A DNA stretch of 64,000 nt from Paeniglutamicibacter antarcticus_C (GTDB taxonomy: Bacteria; Actinomycetota; Actinomycetes; Actinomycetales; Micrococcaceae), in contig NZ_BAABLK010000022.1 in the NCBI RefSeq assembly GCF_039544305.1, forward strand, positions 186,001 to 250,000, given 5' to 3'. Both the position numbers and the translations under genes were made by a program. Under the pieces are notes generated by a model, which had not been told where the DNA came from, made no database searches, and worked only from the letters and a program-made list of their open reading frames with translations. Shown piece after piece: positions 1 through 8,202 of this stretch; position 1 is the first letter of the stretch, and every line of letters starts with the position of its first letter.

Positions 1-1
1 G

Positions 2-910
2 ATCTTCGCCGCGAACTACGAATGGATGCTCGTCTCCCGGTTCCTTTCCGGATTGCCCCACGGAGCGTATTTCGGCATTGCCGCCATCTTGGCTGGCACC
101 TTGGTTCCGGCATCGATGCGCGGACGTGCCATCGCATGGGTGATGCTGGGGTTGTCGGTTGCCAACGTGCTTGGCGTCCCTGTGGTGACGTTCCTGGGTC
201 AGAGTTTCGGCTGGCGCTGGATGTTTGCCGTCGTGGGCCTGGTGGGTGCCTTGACATGGGTTGCCATTCGGATCTTCGTGCCCATGGCGCCGGCGGTCGA
301 GGGTGCGAGCATCCGTAACGAGCTTTCGGCTTTGCGCAGTGGTCAAGTGTGGATGGCCATGCTCACCGGCATCATCGGTTTCGGCGGCTTCTTTGCCGTG
401 TATTCCTATATCAGCCCGATCCTCACCGACGTCACCGGGCTGTCGATCAGGGCGGTACCTCTGGTGCTGGGACTCTACGGGATCGGCATGGTTGTTGGCT
501 CACTGATTGGAGGCAGGCTCGCGGATTGGTCGGTGATGGGTGCCATCTATATCGCCACCTCGGCCATGGTTCTTTTCATGGCACTCTTCGGTCTGGTCGC
601 CACCCATATTGCGCCGACCCTTATCCTCGTATTCATCCTGGGATGCACCGGGTCGCTGCTGGTTCCGGCGCTTCAAGCCCTGCTCATGGACTCCGCTCCG
701 CATGCACAGTCCTTGGCAGCTTCCCTCAACCACTCGGCATTGAACGTCGCCAACGCGCTGGGAGCGGCCCTTGGAGCCGCTGTCATCACTGCGGGCCTGG
801 GCTACCGCGCTCCTGCCTTTTTGGGTGCCGGACTAGCCCTTCTTGGGCTGTTGCTGGCCATTGCTACGGGAATCCGCGCCAAGCGCCTGGCCGGCGATAG
901 CGCGAAATAG
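2..910 (+). CDS. MFS efflux transporter, AraJ/DHA1 type (5' end outside window)
   Basis: The reading frame is open from base 2, so the first third of the gene lies outside the window; 302 codons are visible. The fragment begins at about transmembrane helix 4 with the RFLSGLPHGAYFGI signature typical of AraJ-like DHA1 permeases, and about eight further hydrophobic helices follow, ending in a short basic tail (RAKRLAGDSAK). Such proteins export sugars, drugs or metabolites by proton antiport; the substrate cannot be read from sequence. Family assignment is confident, function is not. Confidence 0.88.
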   Translation: MFAANYEWMLVSRFLSGLPHGAYFGIAAILAGTLVPASMRGRAIAWVMLGLSVANVLGVPVVTFLGQSFGWRWMFAVVGLVGALTWVAIRIFVPMAPAVEGASIRNELSALRSGQVWMAMLTGIIGFGGFFAVYSYISPILTDVTGLSIRAVPLVLGLYGIGMVVGSLIGGRLADWSVMGAIYIATSAMVLFMALFGLVATHIAPTLILVFILGCTGSLLVPALQALLMDSAPHAQSLAASLNHSALNVANALGAALGAAVITAGLGYRAPAFLGAGLALLGLLLAIATGIRAKRLAGDSAK

Positions 911-1147
911 CCGTACCGGTGGAACGAGGTGCCCGATCCGGTCTTGTACCGCGCAATCAGGGATAATCCAAGAGATGGTTGGGTGCTTCCCGCGGGTGAC
1001 TGGAACCGTATTGTGCGCTGACGCTGGGGCTGCGCGGGAGGCCGAAAAAACGATGTGCGGCTCCGATTGGCGTTTGTGCTCCATGGTGCTGTAGATTGTT
1101 ATCTCGGTTCGGCAGCCCTTCGGGAAAGCTAGAAATCAATCCTTTTC

Positions 1148-1220
1148 GGGGGTATGGCGCAGTTGGTAGCGCGTCTGCATGGCATGCAGAAGGTCAGGGG
1201 TTCGAATCCCCTTACCTCCA
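1148..1220 (+). tRNA. tRNA-Ala (anticodon GGC)
   Basis: A full cloverleaf is visible. The acceptor arms GGGGGTA and TACCTCC pair with a G-U at the third pair, the alanine identity element. The D arm is GCGC..GCGC, the anticodon stem TCTGC/GCAGA encloses loop ATGGCAT with anticodon GGC, and the T arm contains GGTTCGAATCC. The discriminator base is A and CCA is not encoded. A strong hairpin terminator follows within 10 bases, so it is probably a single-gene transcript. Confidence 0.97.
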
Positions 1221-1229
1221 CCGAAGACC

Positions 1230-1260
1230 AAAGGCCCCAAACATCCTGTTTGGGGCCTTT
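1230..1260 (+). terminator. Intrinsic terminator of tRNA-Ala
   Basis: Perfect 13-bp inverted repeat AAAGGCCCCAAAC / GTTTGGGGCCTTT with a 5-nt loop starts 10 nt after the tRNA. Its A/T-flanked GC stem is symmetrical and could also stop convergent transcription from the flavodoxin-like gene. Confidence 0.85.
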
Positions 1261-1283
1261 CGCGTATTTCCGGATCGTTGGCG

Positions 1284-1709
1284 TCAGCTCAGGCGGCCCA
1301 CGGGCCGGTATCCGGAGTAGCCGATCATGGCGCGCATCCACGTGACCAGCGGGGTGAGTCCGGTGTGGTGCAGGTCGTTGGCTCCTGCGATGAAAACCGG
1401 GACCTCATCCCGCATGGACTTGGACAACCGACGTAGGATCCGATTGGTGTCACCGGTTCCGGTCAGCAGCAGCGCCACCGGGCGAAAACCAAAAACGGCC
1501 CGGACCAATGCCAACCCGTGCATACGGGAAAAACGCAGTGGGCCAACCAGGACCATGGCGTCGAAATAGATCAGTTCATGGGCAGAGGAGCTCGTGACTT
1601 GGAGGAGCTCACCACGTATTTCATACGCGAACAGCTTCTCGGCGAGCTCGGTGGCGCGCAGCTTGGCAAGCGTGTCGCGCTGGTAATAAACAATGGCAAC
1701 ACGATCCAT
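1284..1709 (-). CDS. Flavodoxin-like protein (hypothetical)
   Basis: 141 residues from ATG at 1709, preceded at suitable distance by GAGG. The frame stays open further upstream, but that part runs antisense into the deacetylase gene. The layout resembles a short flavodoxin/HemG-like fold: a first strand VAIVYY followed by a QRDTLAK loop, then FDAMVLVGPLR, which matches the (Y/F)DAVVIGSPIR strand of flavodoxins. The phosphate-binding loop is not the canonical T/S-rich form, so FMN binding is uncertain. The gene is monocistronic and its role is unknown. Confidence 0.55.
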   Translation of the reverse strand: MDRVAIVYYQRDTLAKLRATELAEKLFAYEIRGELLQVTSSSAHELIYFDAMVLVGPLRFSRMHGLALVRAVFGFRPVALLLTGTGDTNRILRRLSKSMRDEVPVFIAGANDLHHTGLTPLVTWMRAMIGYSGYRPVGRLS

Positions 1710-1962
1710 GGGATACCTCATTCCTGCACTGAACGAATGCCCTGGGCCGAGAACCCAAGGGTCGTCTAATCTCCATGTTACGCGGATTGGCTGAAAAATC
1801 GATGGTAGGGCCCGGAGCTTGATCGATATCCAGGGGCTGTCAAATGCACCGTGATGGGCACGATTCGGATACGAATTGAAACCGAGATTGAGTGGTCGTC
1901 CAGCGGCCCCCATTCTGTCGCTAAGGATGTTCTTGGGGAACTGAACCAGAAGGTGAATATCG

Positions 1963-2907
1963 ATGCTGCGGCATGGGGAACAACGTAATCTCTTGCGGGG
2001 AATCTCTGCGATTCTCGTATCTGCAGCACTGCTGCTCACCTCGGTTCCCACCGTGGCTGCCAACTTGTCCCAGATGCCCGCACGCCCACCGGCGGCCTCC
2101 GTATCGGTGAGGTCCGCAACCGCCTTGCCGTCAAAGGTGAAGACGACGGCGAGCCTGAACATGCGCAGCGGTCCGCGCACGGCGTACAAGATTCTGGCGC
2201 CCATTCCCAAGGGCACAGCTGTGATAGTCATTTCCCGGTCTTCCTCGGGGTGGTACAAGCTCAGCTACAGCGGGCGCACGGGGTGGATCAACAATAAATA
2301 TGTCACCACCGGTTCGTTCGCCCCGGCGCCCACGGGGCCCAACAGAATTTCACGGGTGGTGCTGACCTTCGACGATTGTCCCCGCACCCTGGGCTCGTTC
2401 ACCGCGGCCATCAATTATGCCGCCGGCAACGACATGGGTCTGGTCCTGGCTCCCACGGGCAACTGCATCTCATCCTTCGAATCGCGTTACGGCATGGACC
2501 TGGCGGGATCGGCGCGCGCCAAGGGCCAATGGGTCATCAACCACTCGGTCAGCCATAGGGACCTGCGGACCCTGAACCGCGGCGTGCACACCAACTTCTC
2601 CAGGCCACCCTATGGGGCGATCGATGCCGGTGTGCGGTGTGGATACGACAGGGTCGGCATGGCCATCTGGACGTGGTCACCGGACACCATGGACTGGAGC
2701 GTGAAGTCCAAGGCCATCACCGTCTAGAGGGCGTCGGCAGCCAAGCCGGGGGACACCGTACCGATGCACATGCAGTGGCAGGGCTTCGAGTCGGGCGCGC
2801 TCAAGGCAAACCTCGCCAAGCGCGGGGTGAAGACCTGTCGCGGCTCCGACGTGAAGGGAGCAATTGTGAAGACCCCGGTCAAGCTCCCGTCCTCGTTGCC
2901 GTGCTAG
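1963..2907 (+). pseudogene. Secreted SH3b-polysaccharide deacetylase (NodB) interrupted by in-frame TAG
   Basis: ATG at 1963 is preceded by AAGGTG. Residues 1-33 look like a signal peptide, about 48-110 form a bacterial SH3 domain (LNMRSGPRTAYKIL), and from about 128 there is a NodB deacetylase with TFDD, the metal-site motif HSVSH and RPPYGA. A TAG at 2725-2727 stops the protein at residue 254, just after DTMDW. The same frame then continues for 59 more codons with deacetylase-like sequence (KPGDTVPMHMQW..) to TAG at 2905. The full product would be 314 residues acting on cell-wall or exopolysaccharide. The truncated form lacks the last conserved motif and is probably inactive. A sequencing error cannot be excluded. 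Confidence 0.75.
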
Positions 2908-4068
2908 TTAGAGGCGCCGCGCACCTGGGCCAGGGGCGACGGAGAAGATTTCCGGGGTGATGTATCCGGCCGCGGCAAAAGCCTCGTGCAGAGCCGTGCG
3001 GATCCCGTCGGCTTGCGAGGCCTCGAGCAGGGCGATTGCCGAACCTCCGAAGCCGCCGCCGGTCATCCGGGCCCCGAGCGCGCCTGCGGAGATGGCGGTA
3101 TCGACCGCAAGGTCCAGTTCCGCGCAGGAGATGCCGAAGTCATCACGCATGGAGGCATGGCTTGCGTTCAGGAGGGCGCCGATGGCGCCAGGGCCGTCGG
3201 TGGACAGAAGCCCAACGGTGTCGAGCACCCGTTGGTTCTCGGTGACAATGTGCTTGACCCGGCGGAAGATCTTCGGGGCCAGGATTTCCTTGGCCTCGTC
3301 CAGACGCCCGACCGACACGTCGCGCAGCGCCGGAACACCAAGTTCACGTGCTCCCTGGGTGCAGGCCCGTACCAGTTCCTTGTACCCGCCCGAATCGTGG
3401 GCATGGCTGACCCTGGTGTCGATGACCAGGACCTGCAGTCCGGTGGAGGCCAGGGGCAGGGCCACTTGCTGGGCTTCGCGGGTGCGGCAATCGAGGAACA
3501 ACGCGTGTTCGGGTGTGCTCAGCAGCGAGGCGGACTGGTCGAGCATCCCGGTGGGCGCTCCGACGAAGTCGTTCTCTGCCTGCTGACAGACCAACACCAG
3601 ATCCTCGCGGGAGAGGCCCAGATCCAGCTGCTCGTTCAAGCCCAGAGCCACAGCACATTCAATGGCCGCGGAAGACGAGAGACCCGCCCCGATCGGCACC
3701 GTTGAATCCAGCAGGATATCGGCTCCGGGCAGAGTGAATCCACGTCGTGCCAAGGCCCAGAAGACACCGGCGACGTAGCGTGCCCATGGCTCAACGGCCG
3801 CGGGAAGCAGGCTCTCGAGTTCCGCCTCGACGACGGGCCCTCCCTGGGTGGAGGCCACGCGCAGCAGCCGCACGGAGTCCGCGGGCCGGATCCTCAACGC
3901 GATGCCCGCGACCCTGTCGATCGCGAAGGGCAATACGAATCCCTGGTTGTAGTCCGTGTGCTCCCCAATGAGGTTCACTCGTCCGGGAGCTGCAAAACAT
4001 GCGTCCGGGATGGTGCCGTAGAGTGCGGTGAAGGCATCGGGCAGGGCACTCATTGCATCGTCTTTCAC
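2908..4068 (-). CDS. galK: Galactokinase
   Basis: GHMP-family kinase that phosphorylates galactose to galactose-1-phosphate in the Leloir pathway. The family signature PGRVNLIGEHTDY is near residue 30, the ATP loop PIGAGLSSSAA near 126 and the third GHMP motif GARMTGGGFGG near 332; its 386 residues fit the family. The chosen GTG start (4068) overlaps the galT stop in GTGA, implying translational coupling. An internal ATG at 4053 (MSALPD) is an equally plausible start and matches E. coli GalK length better. Its stop abuts the stop of the convergent deacetylase gene with no spacer. Confidence 0.95.
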   Translation of the reverse strand: MKDDAMSALPDAFTALYGTIPDACFAAPGRVNLIGEHTDYNQGFVLPFAIDRVAGIALRIRPADSVRLLRVASTQGGPVVEAELESLLPAAVEPWARYVAGVFWALARRGFTLPGADILLDSTVPIGAGLSSSAAIECAVALGLNEQLDLGLSREDLVLVCQQAENDFVGAPTGMLDQSASLLSTPEHALFLDCRTREAQQVALPLASTGLQVLVIDTRVSHAHDSGGYKELVRACTQGARELGVPALRDVSVGRLDEAKEILAPKIFRRVKHIVTENQRVLDTVGLLSTDGPGAIGALLNASHASMRDDFGISCAELDLAVDTAISAGALGARMTGGGFGGSAIALLEASQADGIRTALHEAFAAAGYITPEIFSVAPGPGARRL

Positions 4069-5201
4069 GTGGCGTCGGTGAGGATCTGAAGCCGGGCCGC
4101 CGAATCACGCAGGCCGGCGGCGGCAGCCTCCGGGGTGACGTCGCCAATGAAGGCGCCCATCGCCGCCTCGGAGCCGGCCAGGTACTTGAGCTTGCTTTCG
4201 GCGCGCCGCGGCGAGGTCAGCTGCAGGTGCAGCCATGCCTCGTCACGGTGCGGGTGGTTCCGCGGGGCTTGGAACCAGCCAGCGATGTAGGGGGTGGGGG
4301 AGTCGTACAAGCCATCGACGGTGCGCAACAACCGGTGGTACATTCCCGCGAGTTCGTCGCGTTCTTCGCCACAAAGTTCGCTCAGGTCTGCCAGTTGGCG
4401 GTGCGGAACCAGATGAACCTCGATGGGCATGTGAGAGGCAAAGGGGACGAACGTGGTGAAATGCTTGCCGCGTTCGATGATGCGCCGGCCGTCGGCCACC
4501 TCGAAGTCCAGGATCTGCGACATCAGGTTCTTCCCGGTGCGCGCCTTGTGTTCTGCGGCCCGGGCTAGGTGGTTCTCGGTTTTAGGGGTGGTATACGGGT
4601 AGGCGTAGATCTGACCGTGGGGGTGGTGCAGGGTCACCCCGATCTCGGCGCCGCGGTTCTCGAAGGCGAAAACCTGCTCAATGCCGTCCAGCGCGCCGAG
4701 TTCGGCTGTTCGCTGGGCCCAGGCGTCGATCACCGTGCGGATGCGGCGTTCCCCAAGCGAAGCAAGGGAATCGGTGTGGCCTGGGCCGAACGCGATGACT
4801 TCGCAACGGCCGTGGGCCGGTCGAACTGCTCCGAGTTCGGCGGACCCGTGCACTTCGTGCTGTTCGGGACCGAAGGAGGGGAACCTGTTTTCAAAGACCA
4901 CGACATCGTAGGTGTCGGCAGGGATCTCGCTGGCCATGTCGGCGCGAGTGGGGCACAACGGGCATTTGCTTGCCGAGGGAAGATGGGTGCGCGCCTGGCG
5001 GTGGGCGGCAAATGAAACCCAGTCCCCGGCCAGTGCGTCGTAGCGCAGCTGCGCGGTCGGCGGACGCTGCGGAAGCTCGCGGGCGTCGGCCGGCACCACG
5101 AATCCGGCGGGTGCGTGGCCGTCGTCAAAGAAGTAAATCAGCTCACGGCCGTCGGCAAGCTTGCTGCGTGCAGGTTCCGTCGGACTCGGGTTCTGATCCA
5201 C
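4065..5201 (-). CDS. galT: Galactose-1-phosphate uridylyltransferase
   Basis: Transfers UMP from UDP-glucose to galactose-1-phosphate. The 378-residue protein has the nucleophile motif HPHGQ within HHPHGQIYAYPY, an N-terminal Zn-type CPLC and the C-terminal HxH region (HLVPHRQ). It starts at GTG 5201 behind GAAGGAG. It is the first gene of a galT-galK operon that diverges from a DeoR regulator across a 257-bp gap with repeat elements. No galE or galM is in the operon, so epimerisation must be encoded elsewhere. Confidence 0.96.
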   Translation of the reverse strand: MDQNPSPTEPARSKLADGRELIYFFDDGHAPAGFVVPADARELPQRPPTAQLRYDALAGDWVSFAAHRQARTHLPSASKCPLCPTRADMASEIPADTYDVVVFENRFPSFGPEQHEVHGSAELGAVRPAHGRCEVIAFGPGHTDSLASLGERRIRTVIDAWAQRTAELGALDGIEQVFAFENRGAEIGVTLHHPHGQIYAYPYTTPKTENHLARAAEHKARTGKNLMSQILDFEVADGRRIIERGKHFTTFVPFASHMPIEVHLVPHRQLADLSELCGEERDELAGMYHRLLRTVDGLYDSPTPYIAGWFQAPRNHPHRDEAWLHLQLTSPRRAESKLKYLAGSEAAMGAFIGDVTPEAAAAGLRDSAARLQILTDAT

Positions 5202-5379
5202 TGATGCTCCTTCGAGAGAGGTACAAAAAAATCAAACAATTTCGATCATATTCTATCGGAAAGCAACGCTGGGAGGAAGATGCCGGGCCTGCCGGTCCGC
5301 AAAACGTTCGATTAACGGAGTGACCAGTGCGTCCCAAAGCCGCTAGTCGTGCAACAGGACGAAGAGTTTCGCTCAATGT

Positions 5380-5414
5380 CGAACACCCATCGACGAAATA
5401 TGTTCGTTTGTTCG
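5380..5414. promoter_or_regulatory. Candidate DeoR operator in the gal/deoR divergent promoter
   Basis: The hexamer TGTTCG occurs twice in direct repeat (5401-5406, 5409-5414) and once inverted as CGAACA (5380-5385), 45-80 bp upstream of the regulator start. DeoR-family repressors commonly bind repeated short motifs in their own control region, so this is a reasonable autoregulation and galTK control site. It is inferred from repeat layout only. Confidence 0.4.
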
Positions 5415-5458
5415 CTAGCATGGTCTTCTGAACCCGCTGCCCAACCGAACGGATCGCC

Positions 5459-6235
5459 ATGACCGAGATGCTCGCAAGTGCCCGCCAACAGCGCATTCTC
5501 GAGGCGCTGCGCGAACGCGAGCAGGTACGCGTGACTTCCCTGGCCTCCGAGCTGGGTGTCTCGGAGATGACAGTGCGACGCGACTTGAACGCGCTGGCAG
5601 CCCGCGGGGCACTGGTCAAGGTCCACGGTGGTGCCACGCTTGACGCCGCGCCGACCAGCAGCGAACCGGGCTTCACCCACAAGCTGGCGTTGGAAGCGGC
5701 GGAAAAGCTGGCGATTGCCCAAGCCGCGGTGAAGCTGGTCAAGCCCGGCATGTCCATAGCGTTGAACTCGGGCACCACGACGTATGCGCTGGCAGCCCAA
5801 TGCACGGACATCAAGGACCTGACGGTGGTGACCAATTCCCCGCGAATCGCCGAGATCTTCTACGCGGCGGCCAACCCGAGCCAGAACATCATTCTCACCG
5901 GTGGCATCCGCACGATCTCCGATGCACTGGTCGGCCCCTTGGCACTCACGGCCCTGGACCAGTTGCACGTCGACTTACTCTTCCTTGGCGTCCATGGGAT
6001 GACTGCCGAGGACGGATTCACCACCCCGAACATGCTTGAGGCGCAGACCAACCAGGCCTTCATCAGGGCCTCCGCACGGCAGATCATCCTCGCCGACCAC
6101 ACCAAGTGGGCGGTAACGGGGCTGTGCCAGATCGTCCCGCTCTCCCAGGTCGATGCATTGATCACAGGAAACAGGATCGATGAGGAAGCCAAGGTCATCC
6201 TGCGCCAGAGCCTGGATACCTTGATCCTGGCCTAA
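5459..6235 (+). CDS. DeoR/GlpR-family transcriptional regulator of the gal operon
   Basis: 258 residues, the usual size. The N-terminal winged helix (about residues 8-60) carries the DeoR signature VSEMTVRRDLNALAARG followed by VHGGA. The C-terminal DeoRC sugar-phosphate sensor fold includes NSGTTTYALA and FLGVHG. The gene is divergent from galT-galK, so it most likely represses galactose catabolism and responds to a phosphorylated sugar such as galactose-1-phosphate or tagatose-phosphate; the effector is inferred. Confidence 0.9.
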   Translation: MTEMLASARQQRILEALREREQVRVTSLASELGVSEMTVRRDLNALAARGALVKVHGGATLDAAPTSSEPGFTHKLALEAAEKLAIAQAAVKLVKPGMSIALNSGTTTYALAAQCTDIKDLTVVTNSPRIAEIFYAAANPSQNIILTGGIRTISDALVGPLALTALDQLHVDLLFLGVHGMTAEDGFTTPNMLEAQTNQAFIRASARQIILADHTKWAVTGLCQIVPLSQVDALITGNRIDEEAKVILRQSLDTLILA

Positions 6236-6250
6236 AGCACGAGGGTCCGG

Positions 6251-6748
6251 CTAGAAAAGAGTCGCTTCCGCCGCGGGTTCCAGGCCCTCGAGGCGAAGCA
6301 GGAACAACTTGGCGGCCAGTCCGCCGGCGTAACCGGTCAGCGAACCGTCGGCGCCGATGACCCGGTGGCACGGAACGATGATCGAGATCGGGTTGCGCCC
6401 GTTGGCCGTGCCCACGGCGCGGGTCAGCTTCCCGTCACCCAAGGCCAGTGCCAGCTGCCCGTAGGTGCGGGACTGCCCGAAGGGGATGGAAGTCAGCTGC
6501 TCCCAGACCCGTTTCTGGAACTCGGTGCCCGAGGCATCCAGCTCCACTTCGAAGGACTGCCGGCTTCCGGCGAAGTACTCGGTGAGCTCGCTGGCGCAGC
6601 GGGCCAGGTGCGGATCCTCCTTCACGGATGGCAACCGTGCGCCCATAGCCTCGGGGCTTGGCGGATGGGCATGGTTTTCCATGTAAATCCCGGTGATCCC
6701 GCGATCGGAAGCCACGATCCGCAACAGGCCGATGGGAGATTCCACCAT
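6251..6748 (-). CDS. ogt: Methylated-DNA--protein-cysteine methyltransferase (O6-alkylguanine repair)
   Basis: 165 residues. The catalytic motif IIVPCHRVIG places the alkyl-acceptor cysteine at about residue 127, preceded by the helix-turn-helix region (IPFGQSRTYGQLA) and the arginine-finger region (AVGTANGRNP). It repairs O6-methylguanine stoichiometrically. ATG 6748 gives a normal Ogt N-terminus (MVESPIGLLR); a TTG four codons upstream is an alternative. The start lies 23 nt past the upstream gene's stop, so the two are probably co-transcribed. Confidence 0.95.
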   Translation of the reverse strand: MVESPIGLLRIVASDRGITGIYMENHAHPPSPEAMGARLPSVKEDPHLARCASELTEYFAGSRQSFEVELDASGTEFQKRVWEQLTSIPFGQSRTYGQLALALGDGKLTRAVGTANGRNPISIIVPCHRVIGADGSLTGYAGGLAAKLFLLRLEGLEPAAEATLF

Positions 6749-6770
6749 CGCGTGGAGCAACCTTGGCGTC

Positions 6771-8171
6771 TCAACCAAAGATCTGCCCCAGAGCGGCGGA
6801 GAAATCCGGATAGCGGAACGTGAATCCTGCATCGGCCAGCACCCTCGAGGTCACGTGCCGCCCGGTGGTGCCCAGCGCGGGGTCGGACCTCAGTACCGCG
6901 GCGCCGGCGGCCAGCACCGGGCTCGGAGTAGGCATCGAGTATCGGCGCAGTGGACCCGGGGCCACCTTCTCGCGCAGGATGGACATCATCTTTCGGTTGC
7001 GCACCGGGTAAGGGGCCGCCAGGTTGATGGTCCCGTCCGGGATGGCCAGGCCTTCCTCCAAGCCCAGACAGCCACGGATGATGCGCAGCCAGTCGGCCAG
7101 GTGGATCCAGCTAACCCACTGGCGCCCGCCGGCAACAGGGCCGCCCAGCCCGACACGGGCCAGCAGGCAAAGCCTGTCCACCAGCGGGCTTTCCTGCTCA
7201 AAGACCAACGAGGTGCGCAGGATATTGAGCCGGTTCGTGTTGGCACCGGCCGCTGCCTCTTCCCAAGGCTTGGCAACCCCGGTCATCTGGGCCAACGCGT
7301 TTTCCCCGGTCGGCAGGCTCGAGTCCTCGGTGAGCAATTGCTCGCCGGCGTCGGAAAAGACCGCCGTGGTGCTTCCCTGCAGGAACATCGCCAGGGGGGA
7401 AGGTGCCGCGTTCGAGGCGTCGACCAGCGCACGGGTGGGATCGATGCGCGAGGCGCGCAGCAGTGCGATGTTGGCCTCGCTCGGCGTAAGGTCCACCAGT
7501 TCACCGGCGAGGTTCAGCACCGCGGTCTCGTGGCCTTGGCGATACAAGCTGGTGGACCAGGGGCCTTGGGCCTTGCCATCCCACAGGACCTGGGTGAACG
7601 GGCTGTCCGCGCGTATCTTGCGGGTGAGGATGATGACCTCGTGGCCGCGGCAGAACAGGTCGGCGGCTGCACGGGAGCCCAGGAATCCATGGCCCCCGGC
7701 GATCACGATCCGCAGTTTGCGCTTCTGGGTCCCGCCGGCCAGCGTGTAGAGGCGTGCGCAGTTGCGCGCGAAGTCCGCGGCGATCGGCTTGCCGGCCGAA
7801 TGCGCGAAGAGTGCTGATGCCGGCCCGGCGACGGTGAGGACCTGCGTCAGCTCGGTACCCCCGCTGACCTCGCGCAACGACAGGTGCACCAGCAGGTGCC
7901 CGCCGGGCTGCGGCTGGCGCCAAGCGATCGAGTTGCGCTCCTCGAGCCGGGTGAGCACCGCTGCCGGAGCGGTGGCGACATGGATCGGTCCCAGGAATTG
8001 ACCCGCGGGGAGCAGGTCCAGTTTTGTTCCCGGGACGGCAGGAACCTCCCGGGGTTCCAAGGCGGCGATGGCGCGGTTCCATTCGGGAAAACGCGCCGGA
8101 TCGCACAAGACCTTCCAGAGGGAAGCGGGCGAAAGTGCAAAGAAATGGGTTTGCGTGCGTTGCCAGGCCAT
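6771..8171 (-). CDS. SRPBCC domain fused to TIGR01777-type NAD(P)-dependent epimerase/nucleotide-sugar-like protein
   Basis: 466 residues in two parts. Residues 1 to about 150 resemble a START-like SRPBCC ligand-binding domain (SPASLWKVLCDPARFPEWN). From about 165 a Rossmann fold starts with IVIAGGHGFLGSRAA, followed by the YfcH/TIGR01777 layout (QGSTTAVFSDAGE, WVSWIHLADWLRII) and its DUF1731-like C-terminus. The family is widespread but its reaction is not established; a reductase or epimerase acting on a hydrophobic ligand held by the first domain is conceivable. It leads a likely two-gene unit with ogt. Confidence 0.85.
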   Translation of the reverse strand: MAWQRTQTHFFALSPASLWKVLCDPARFPEWNRAIAALEPREVPAVPGTKLDLLPAGQFLGPIHVATAPAAVLTRLEERNSIAWRQPQPGGHLLVHLSLREVSGGTELTQVLTVAGPASALFAHSAGKPIAADFARNCARLYTLAGGTQKRKLRIVIAGGHGFLGSRAAADLFCRGHEVIILTRKIRADSPFTQVLWDGKAQGPWSTSLYRQGHETAVLNLAGELVDLTPSEANIALLRASRIDPTRALVDASNAAPSPLAMFLQGSTTAVFSDAGEQLLTEDSSLPTGENALAQMTGVAKPWEEAAAGANTNRLNILRTSLVFEQESPLVDRLCLLARVGLGGPVAGGRQWVSWIHLADWLRIIRGCLGLEEGLAIPDGTINLAAPYPVRNRKMMSILREKVAPGPLRRYSMPTPSPVLAAGAAVLRSDPALGTTGRHVTSRVLADAGFTFRYPDFSAALGQIFG

Positions 8172-8202
8172 GAACCCAGTTTAGCCATCGAATCCGGCGT
8201 GG

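Noticed and set aside
1710..2258. N-terminal extension of the flavodoxin-like frame
   Set aside because: It runs antisense over the deacetylase signal peptide and SH3 domain and has no ribosome site at its start.
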